From Gemmatimonadota bacterium (lineage in GTDB: Bacteria; Gemmatimonadota; Gemmatimonadetes; Longimicrobiales; RSA9): DNA of 5,478 nt. A program made the position numbers and the translations under genes. How positions within the stretch are numbered: the stretch's first letter is position 1; every line of letters starts with the position of its first letter. Shown here piece by piece: positions 1 to 4,443 of this stretch. The stretch covers positions 1 to 5,478 of the forward strand of contig JADGGV010000300.1 of NCBI GenBank assembly GCA_019689775.1, written 5' to 3'. The notes beneath the pieces are model-generated. The model searched no databases and had not been told where the DNA came from. It worked only from the letters and a program-made list of their open reading frames with translations.

Positions 1-660
1 ACGGCGGAGAACGCGGTGGTGCTGGATGAGGAGGGGATCGTCGGGGGCGGCGCGCTGCGCTACGCGGACGAGTTCGTGCGCCACAAGATCGGCGACATCG
101 TGGGCGACCTGGCGCTGACGGGGGCGCGGATCCAGGGGCACATCGTCGCGGAGCGGCCGAGCCACGCCGGGAACGTGGAGCTGGCGGCGGAGATCGTTCG
201 GGCGGGCGGGCTGGAGGGGCAGCGGCCGATCGTCGACATCCAGAAGATCATGCAGTACCTGCCGCACCGGTACCCGATGCTGCTGGTCGACCGGGTGGTG
301 GAGTTCGAGCCGGGGAAGCGGATCGTCGGGATCAAGAACGTGACGATCAACGAGCCGTTCTTCCAGGGCCATTACCCGGGGCACCCGGTGATGCCGGGCG
401 TCCTGATCATCGAGGCGATGGCGCAGGTCGGTGGGCTGCTGTTGATGGAGGCGGTGGACGATGCGGAGGACAAGGTCGTCTACTTCATGTCGCTGGACAA
501 CGTGAAGTGGCGCCGCCCGGTCACGCCGGGCGACCAGATCCGCTTCGAGCTGGAGATGCTGCAACTGCGGCGGAGCGTGTGCCGGATGAAGGGCGCGGGA
601 TACGTCGACGGCCAGCTCGTGGCGGAGGCCGAGATGATGGCTGGAATCGTAGACCGCTGA
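1..660 (+). CDS. lpxC/fabZ: Bifunctional LpxC-FabZ (UDP-3-O-acyl-GlcNAc deacetylase / 3-hydroxyacyl-ACP dehydratase), 3' part
   Basis: Open at the left edge; the frame runs from base 1 to TGA at 658-660, so the N-terminal LpxC part, including its first zinc-ligand region, is missing. Visible residues 1 to about 65 are the LpxC C-terminal domain. FVRHKIGDIVGD (residues 25-36) holds the His (codon 82-84) and Asp (94-96) expected to bind the catalytic zinc, plus the conserved Lys between them. The PSHAGN segment has the conserved late His (163-165). A linker of only about 10 residues leads into a complete FabZ hot-dog domain from about base 226. FabZ hallmarks are LPHRYPMLLVDR, then FFQGHYPGHPVMPG with the catalytic His at 370-372 and catalytic Glu at 412-414, spaced 14 residues as in E. 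coli FabZ. LpxC performs the committed step of lipid A synthesis; FabZ dehydrates 3-hydroxyacyl-ACP in fatty acid elongation. No stop or frameshift separates the domains. An AGGAGG site and lpxA follow directly. Very confident in both domains. Confidence 0.95.
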   Translation, partial: TAENAVVLDEEGIVGGGALRYADEFVRHKIGDIVGDLALTGARIQGHIVAERPSHAGNVELAAEIVRAGGLEGQRPIVDIQKIMQYLPHRYPMLLVDRVVEFEPGKRIVGIKNVTINEPFFQGHYPGHPVMPGVLIIEAMAQVGGLLLMEAVDDAEDKVVYFMSLDNVKWRRPVTPGDQIRFELEMLQLRRSVCRMKGAGYVDGQLVAEAEMMAGIVDR

Positions 661-666
661 AGGAGG
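661..666 (+). promoter_or_regulatory. Ribosome binding site of lpxA
   Basis: A perfect AGGAGG lies directly after the lpxC/fabZ stop codon, 7 nt before the ATG at 674. It fixes the lpxA start. It is the strongest Shine-Dalgarno sequence attached to a gene start in the window, suggesting LpxA is translated independently of the gene before it. Confidence 0.85.
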
Positions 667-673
667 CGGTTGG

Positions 674-1471
674 ATGCTACAAACGAAGGCCTGGCCGTCG
701 GCCTACATCCATCCGACCGCGGTGGTGGACCCGACCGCGGAGCTGGGACCGGACGTCGTTATCGGCCCGTACTGCGTGATCGGCCCGAACGTGACGATCG
801 GCGCGGGCACCCGCCTGGGCGCGCACGTCGTGCTCGAGCGGGACACGACGCTCGGCGCGGAGTGCGACGTGCGGTCGGGCGCGGTGCTGGGCGGTGATCC
901 GCAGGACCTCAAGTACCGGGGCGAGCCGACGCAACTCATCGTGGGCGACCGGACGGTGATCCGGGAGTTCGTGACGCTGAACCGGGGCACGGCGGCGCAC
1001 GGCCGGACGGAGGTCGGCCACGATTGCCTGATCATGGCGTACGCGCACGTGGCGCACGACTGCATCATCGGCAACCACGTGATCCTGTCGAACGCGGTGA
1101 ACATGGGCGGGCACGTCGAGATCGACGACTGGGCCAGCATCGGCGGCCTCTCGGCGATCCACCAGTTCGTGCGCATCGGCACGCACGCGTTCGTGGGCGG
1201 CGCCTCGCAGGTGCGCAAGGACGTGCCGCCGTACTGCAAGGCGGCCGGCGCCTCGCTGCGGCTCTTCGGGCTGAACAGCGTCGGGCTCCAGCGCCGGGGC
1301 TTCCCGCTCGAGGTGCGCCGCGAGCTGAAGCGGGCGTACCGACTCTTCTTCCAGTCGGACCTGAACGTCTCGCAGGCGCTCGCACGGGCGCGCGAGGAGC
1401 TGGTCATGCTCCCGGAGGTCGAGCGCTTCCTCGCCTTCGTCGAGTCGAGCCCGCGCGGCATCACGGTCTGA
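674..1471 (+). CDS. lpxA: LpxA, acyl-ACP--UDP-N-acetylglucosamine O-acyltransferase
   Basis: Cytoplasmic first enzyme of lipid A synthesis; it moves a 3-hydroxyacyl chain from ACP to the 3-position of UDP-GlcNAc. The protein has 265 residues (E. coli 262). Residues 11 to about 190 are left-handed beta-helix hexapeptide repeats (IHPTAVV, LGPDVVIGPYCVIG and so on). NQDLKY-like PQDLKYRGEPT is at 76-86. AHVAHDC at 124-130 carries His125 and His128, matching E. coli His122 and catalytic His125. His147 and His163 match E. coli His144 and His160. VGGASQV at 174-180 keeps the Gly (Gly176) at the E. coli acyl-ruler position Gly173, but chain length cannot be read safely from this alone. The C-terminal helical part begins near FGLNSVGLQRRGF (198-210). 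The ATG is fixed by AGGAGG 7 nt upstream. The dehydrogenase gene follows after 7 nt. If that enzyme is a true GnnA, this LpxA might accept a 3-amino sugar nucleotide, which the sequence alone cannot settle. Confidence 0.96.
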   Translation: MLQTKAWPSAYIHPTAVVDPTAELGPDVVIGPYCVIGPNVTIGAGTRLGAHVVLERDTTLGAECDVRSGAVLGGDPQDLKYRGEPTQLIVGDRTVIREFVTLNRGTAAHGRTEVGHDCLIMAYAHVAHDCIIGNHVILSNAVNMGGHVEIDDWASIGGLSAIHQFVRIGTHAFVGGASQVRKDVPPYCKAAGASLRLFGLNSVGLQRRGFPLEVRRELKRAYRLFFQSDLNVSQALARAREELVMLPEVERFLAFVESSPRGITV

Positions 1472-1478
1472 GGCCCGC

Positions 1479-2555
1479 GTGTCCGCGCTGCGCGTCGGGG
1501 TGGTTGGAGTCGGCAGCCTCGGCTTCCACCACGCCCGCATCCTCTCCAGCCTTCCCGACGCCGACCTCGTCGGCATCCACGACATCGACCCGGTGCGCCT
1601 GGCGGACGTGGGCGCCCGGCTCGGGCTCCGGACGTTCGCCGCGCTCGAGGAGCTGGCGCGCCAGGTCGACGCCGCCGTCGTCGCCGTGCCCACCTCGCAG
1701 CACGAGGAGGTGGCGTGCGCCCTGCTCCGGCGGGGCGTGCACGTCCTGATCGAGAAGCCGATCGCGCCGTCGCTGGAGGCGGCGGACCGGATCCTCGAGG
1801 CGGCCGCCGCCGCCGGGGCCACGGTGCAGACCGGCCACGTCGAGCGCTTCAACGGTGCGCTGCGCGCGGCGGAGGCGTACCTGGAGGAGCCGCTGTTCGT
1901 GGAGTGCCACCGGTTAGCGCCGTTCGCGCCTCGGGGCACTGATGTGGCTGTCGTGCTTGATCTTATGATCCACGACCTCGACCTGGTTCTCAGCCTGATG
2001 CGGCGGCCGGTCACGGCGATCGCGGCGGTGGGCGTGGGCGTGCTGACGCCGACGCCGGACATCGCGAACGCGCGACTGGAGTTCGAGGGCGGCGGCGTGG
2101 CCAATCTGACGGCAAGCCGGGTGTCGCTGGAGCGGACGCGGAAGATCCGGTTCTTCCAGCGGTCGGGGTACCTGAGCCTGGATCTGGCGAACGGGCGGGG
2201 CGAGTTCCTGCGGCTCCGCCCGGGCGTGCAGCTCGCGCCGGGTTTCGGGGCGCGGCTCGGCGGGTTGGCGGGCACGGACGGCGGCCTCGTGGGCGCGGCG
2301 GCCGGGACGGCGGGCCGGGACGGCGCCGGACCGGTGGCCGGGGCGCCGGCGGGGCTGGCGGAGCTGGTCGAGCGGATCCCGCTGGAGAGCGACGGCGTGG
2401 AGCCGTTGCGCTGCGAGCTGGAGAGCTTCGTGGCGGCGGCGCTGGGGCGCGCGCCGGTGGCGGTGACGGGGGAGGAGGGGCGTCGTGCGCTCGCCGTCGC
2501 GTTGGAGATCATCGGCCGGATCGAGCGGAATGTCGAAGCCGCCGCCTCCCGCTAA
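1479..2555 (+). CDS. Gfo/Idh/MocA-family NAD(P)-dependent oxidoreductase, GnnA-like (possible UDP-GlcNAc 3-dehydrogenase)
   Basis: 358 residues, starting at GTG with a weak GAGG (1470-1473) 5 nt upstream. The N-terminal Rossmann fold opens with RVGVVGVGSLGFHHARIL (residues 5-22) and an acidic turn near residues 35-38. The family EKP motif is at 92-94, with Lys93. GHVERFN (119-125) starts the C-terminal alpha/beta domain, and DLMIHDLD (161-168) supplies the Asp and His expected at the active site. ANLTASR (208-214) and the C-terminal PLRCELESF helix are also typical. The place between lpxA and lpxB is that of gnnA in Acidithiobacillus ferrooxidans, where GnnA oxidises the 3-OH of UDP-GlcNAc and GnnB then transaminates it, giving amide-linked lipid A chains. 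No gnnB-like aminotransferase is in the window, so the substrate and role remain inferred. Odd points are a Gly/Ala-rich segment at residues 249-293 and a patch of A/T-ending codons at 1914-1988. The family call is firm; the GnnA activity is tentative. Confidence 0.85.
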   Translation: MSALRVGVVGVGSLGFHHARILSSLPDADLVGIHDIDPVRLADVGARLGLRTFAALEELARQVDAAVVAVPTSQHEEVACALLRRGVHVLIEKPIAPSLEAADRILEAAAAAGATVQTGHVERFNGALRAAEAYLEEPLFVECHRLAPFAPRGTDVAVVLDLMIHDLDLVLSLMRRPVTAIAAVGVGVLTPTPDIANARLEFEGGGVANLTASRVSLERTRKIRFFQRSGYLSLDLANGRGEFLRLRPGVQLAPGFGARLGGLAGTDGGLVGAAAGTAGRDGAGPVAGAPAGLAELVERIPLESDGVEPLRCELESFVAAALGRAPVAVTGEEGRRALAVALEIIGRIERNVEAAASR

Positions 2556-2670
2556 CCCCTACCCACGGCATCACGGTCCGATGCGCCCGATGTCGCCCTG
2601 GGCGCTGATGCTCCTCCTGGCCGTGATCCTCTTCCTGATCTGGTACCTGGCCGGGCAGTCGCGGCCGTGA
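2530..2670 (+). CDS. Small single-pass membrane protein, unrecognised
   Basis: 46 residues from ATG 2530 to TGA 2668-2670. I do not recognise a family. The first 22 residues are proline-rich with scattered basic residues (MSKPPPPANPYPRHHGP), then about 19 hydrophobic residues (WALMLLLAVILFLIWYLAG) form one clear transmembrane helix, followed by a tiny QSRP tail. Basic charge before the helix suggests the N-terminus is cytoplasmic. The gene overlaps the end of the dehydrogenase by 26 nt, and its TGA overlaps the lpxB GTG as GTGA. This strip would otherwise be a 111-nt gap in an operon whose other gaps are 13 nt or less, which supports it being real. Start choice is uncertain. GTG 2485 (61 residues) lies 6 nt after an AGGAGG, but that site encodes conserved dehydrogenase sequence. 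ATG 2581 (30 residues) has no ribosome site. A role in placing LpxB or its lipid substrate at the membrane is only a guess. Confidence 0.6.
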   Translation: MSKPPPPANPYPRHHGPMRPMSPWALMLLLAVILFLIWYLAGQSRP

Positions 2671-3806
2671 GCGGGCCGACGATCCTGCTGGCGGCGGGGG
2701 AGCCGTCGGGCGACCTGCACGGGGCCGCGGTAGCCGAGGCGCTGCGCCGGCGCTGGCCGGAGGCGCGCCTGTTCGGGCTCGGGGGGCCGCGGATGGCCGC
2801 GGTGGGCGTGGAGCTGCTGGCGGACCTCGGGGAGCTGGCCGTGATGGGGTTCGCGGAGGTGGTCTCGCGGCTGCCATACTTCGCGCGGCTGATGCGCCGG
2901 CTCACGGCGGAGCTGCGGCGCCGGGGCGTCGACCTGGTGCTCCCGATCGACTACCCGGGCTTCAACCTGCGGCTGGCGGCGCGGGCGCGGAAGGCCGGGG
3001 TGCCGGTGCTGTACTACATCGCGCCGCAGGTCTGGGCGTGGCACCGGAGCCGGATCGGCAAGCTGGCGCGCGTGACGGACCGGCTGGCGGTGATCCTCCC
3101 GTTCGAGGAGCCGATCTTCCGCGAGGCGGGCGCGCGGGTGAGCTTCGTCGGGCATCCGCTGCTGGACGCAGGTCCGGACGACGCGTCGGGTGCGGAGCTG
3201 CGGGAGGCGCTGGGGATCGCGGACGAGCCGATCCTCGCACTGTTTCCCGGGTCACGGCCGCAGGAGGTGGAGAAGCACCTGGCGCTCTTCGTCGAGGCGG
3301 CGGAGCGGGTGCGGAGCGCGCATCCGGACCTCTGCCCGGTCGTCGCGCGCTCCCCCGCGGTACGGGCCGAGGCGTACGCGGGCGTGCCGTACCCGACGAC
3401 GGCGGCCTCGCGGGCGCTCCTGCGCCACGCCCGCGCCGCGCTGGTGAAGTCGGGGACGACGACGCTGGAGGCGGCGCTGGCGGGGACGCCGATGGTGATC
3501 GCGTACCGGACGAGCCGGGCGACGTACGCGCTCGCGCGGCGGCTCGTGCGGGTCGAGCACATCGGGCTCGTGAACCTTGTGGCGGGGCGCCGGCTCATGC
3601 CGGAGCTGGTGCAGGACGCGGCCACGCCGGCGGCGCTGGCCGCGGCGCTGTCGCCGCTGCTGGTGGAAGGGTCGCCGGAGCGCACGGCGGCGCTGGCGGG
3701 GCTGGCGCGGGTGCGCGCGGCGCTGGGGAGCCCGGATCCGGGCGGGCGGACGACGGCGGAGCGCGTGGCGGCGCTGGCGGCCGAGCTGATCCCGGAGGCG
3801 CGCTAG
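2667..3806 (+). CDS. lpxB: LpxB, lipid A disaccharide synthase
   Basis: Peripheral membrane glycosyltransferase (family GT19). It joins 2,3-diacylglucosamine-1-phosphate (lipid X) to UDP-2,3-diacylglucosamine, forming the beta-1,6 disaccharide. The 379-residue length is normal (E. coli 382). Motifs in order are AGEPSGDLHG at 10-19, VLPIDYPGFN at 91-100 with the conserved Asp95, YYIAPQVWAWH at 116-126, FVGHPLLD at 160-167, the donor-binding LFPGSRPQEV at 192-201, KSGTTTLEAALAGTPMV at 261-277, and VEHIGLVNLVAGR at 296-308. The start is GTG 2667, whose last two bases form the upstream TGA (GTGA). No clear Shine-Dalgarno sequence precedes it, so termination-reinitiation from the small membrane-protein gene is the likely way it is translated. 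The hydrolase that makes lipid X (LpxH, LpxI or LpxG) is not encoded nearby. The DUF374 gene follows with no spacer. No truncation or missing motif seen. Confidence 0.96.
   Translation: MSGPTILLAAGEPSGDLHGAAVAEALRRRWPEARLFGLGGPRMAAVGVELLADLGELAVMGFAEVVSRLPYFARLMRRLTAELRRRGVDLVLPIDYPGFNLRLAARARKAGVPVLYYIAPQVWAWHRSRIGKLARVTDRLAVILPFEEPIFREAGARVSFVGHPLLDAGPDDASGAELREALGIADEPILALFPGSRPQEVEKHLALFVEAAERVRSAHPDLCPVVARSPAVRAEAYAGVPYPTTAASRALLRHARAALVKSGTTTLEAALAGTPMVIAYRTSRATYALARRLVRVEHIGLVNLVAGRRLMPELVQDAATPAALAAALSPLLVEGSPERTAALAGLARVRAALGSPDPGGRTTAERVAALAAELIPEAR
3794..3798 (+). promoter_or_regulatory. Ribosome binding site of the DUF374 acyltransferase gene
   Basis: GGAGG inside the last codons of lpxB, 8 nt before the ATG at 3807, which itself follows the lpxB TAG directly. 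It supports 3807 as the start. Confidence 0.7.
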
Positions 3807-4442
3807 ATGGACCGCTACGACGTGGCGGCGAGCGCCGCGGGGCTGCTCCTGGATGGACTGTTCGCGACGGTGCGCTACGAGGTCCGGGGCTTCGAGCGGC
3901 ACCGGTCGTGGCTGGACGGGGGCGGCGCGGTCGTCTACGTGATGTGGCACGGCCGGCTGCTGCCGCTGGCGCACAACCGGCGCGACGAGGGGCACGTGTG
4001 CCTGGTGAGCCGGTCGCGGGACGGCGAGTACCTGACGCGCCTGCTGACGCGCTGGGGTTTCGGCGCGGTGCGCGGCTCGAGCTCGCGCGGCGGGAGCGCG
4101 GCGCTGCGCGAGATGGTGCGGCTGGCCCGGCGCGGCCGGTCGCTGTGCGTGACGCCGGACGGCCCCCGGGGGCCGCGGGAGCGGCTCAAGCCGGGCGCCC
4201 TGCTGGCGGCGCAGGTCGCGGGGCTGCCGGTGGTGCCGTGCGCGTCGGGGACGCGCCGGGCGTGGTGGATCGAGGGGTGGGACCGGTTCCTGGTGCCGAA
4301 GCCCTTCGCGCGCATCCGGATCGCGTACGGCGAGCCGGTGATGATCCCGCGGAGCGCGGGGCGCGAGGAGCTGGCGTCGATCGCCGCGGACGTCGAGCGC
4401 GAGCTGGGTCGGTTGATGGCCTGGGTGGACGGCGAGGGCTGA
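3807..4442 (+). CDS. DUF374 lysophospholipid acyltransferase-like protein, candidate lipid A secondary acyltransferase (LpxJ-like)
   Basis: 211 residues, ATG directly after the lpxB TAG. DUF374 family hallmarks are VVYVMWHGRLLPL (residues 42-54), LVSRSRDGEYL (66-76), FGAVRGSSSRGG (85-96), VTPDGPRGPRE (115-125), KPGALLAAQVAGLPVVP (128-144) and the late WDRFLVPKPF (158-167). A weakly hydrophobic N-terminus suggests peripheral membrane binding. The usual acyltransferase HX4D box is not exact: the residue five after His48 is Pro53, so the acidic partner must lie elsewhere, perhaps Asp72. As I recall, LpxJ of Helicobacter and Campylobacter is a DUF374 protein that adds a secondary acyl chain to lipid A and can act before Kdo transfer. 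Lying between lpxB and lpxK, this protein fits such a step on an early precursor. The family call is strong; the LpxJ role is inferred, and a phospholipid role is possible. Confidence 0.85.
   Translation: MDRYDVAASAAGLLLDGLFATVRYEVRGFERHRSWLDGGGAVVYVMWHGRLLPLAHNRRDEGHVCLVSRSRDGEYLTRLLTRWGFGAVRGSSSRGGSAALREMVRLARRGRSLCVTPDGPRGPRERLKPGALLAAQVAGLPVVPCASGTRRAWWIEGWDRFLVPKPFARIRIAYGEPVMIPRSAGREELASIAADVERELGRLMAWVDGEG
4434..4438 (+). promoter_or_regulatory. Ribosome binding site of lpxK
   Basis: GAGGG inside the end of the DUF374 gene, 5 nt before the ATG at 4444. The acyltransferase TGA (4440-4442) falls between them. It supports ATG 4444 as the lpxK start. Confidence 0.65.
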
Positions 4443-4443
4443 A

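Noticed and set aside
226..252. A possible separate start for a free FabZ inside the fusion
   Set aside because: No in-frame start with a ribosome site lies at the domain boundary. The GGAGGGG at 213-219 is about 30 nt from the nearest ATG (250), which is already inside the FabZ domain.
2473..2487. AGGAGG followed 6 nt later by GTG 2485, a possible longer start for the small membrane protein
   Set aside because: The AGGAGG encodes the conserved TGEEGR stretch of the dehydrogenase, and the extra 15 residues are Arg/Ser-rich shadow sequence. ATG 2530 is preferred, though 2485 is not excluded.
677..2512. A 611-codon open frame on the minus strand across lpxA and the dehydrogenase gene
   Set aside because: Its translation is Arg/Ala/Ser/Pro-rich with no recognisable domain. 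It mirrors two convincing plus-strand genes; long antisense frames are expected when stop codons are rare at high GC.
1456..2578. A 13-nt direct repeat, CGGCATCACGGTC, at 1456-1468 and 2566-2578, both near gene junctions
   Set aside because: One copy encodes the conserved LpxA C-terminus. A match of this length is expected by chance in about 5.5 kb of very GC-biased sequence, and the flanks match only loosely.
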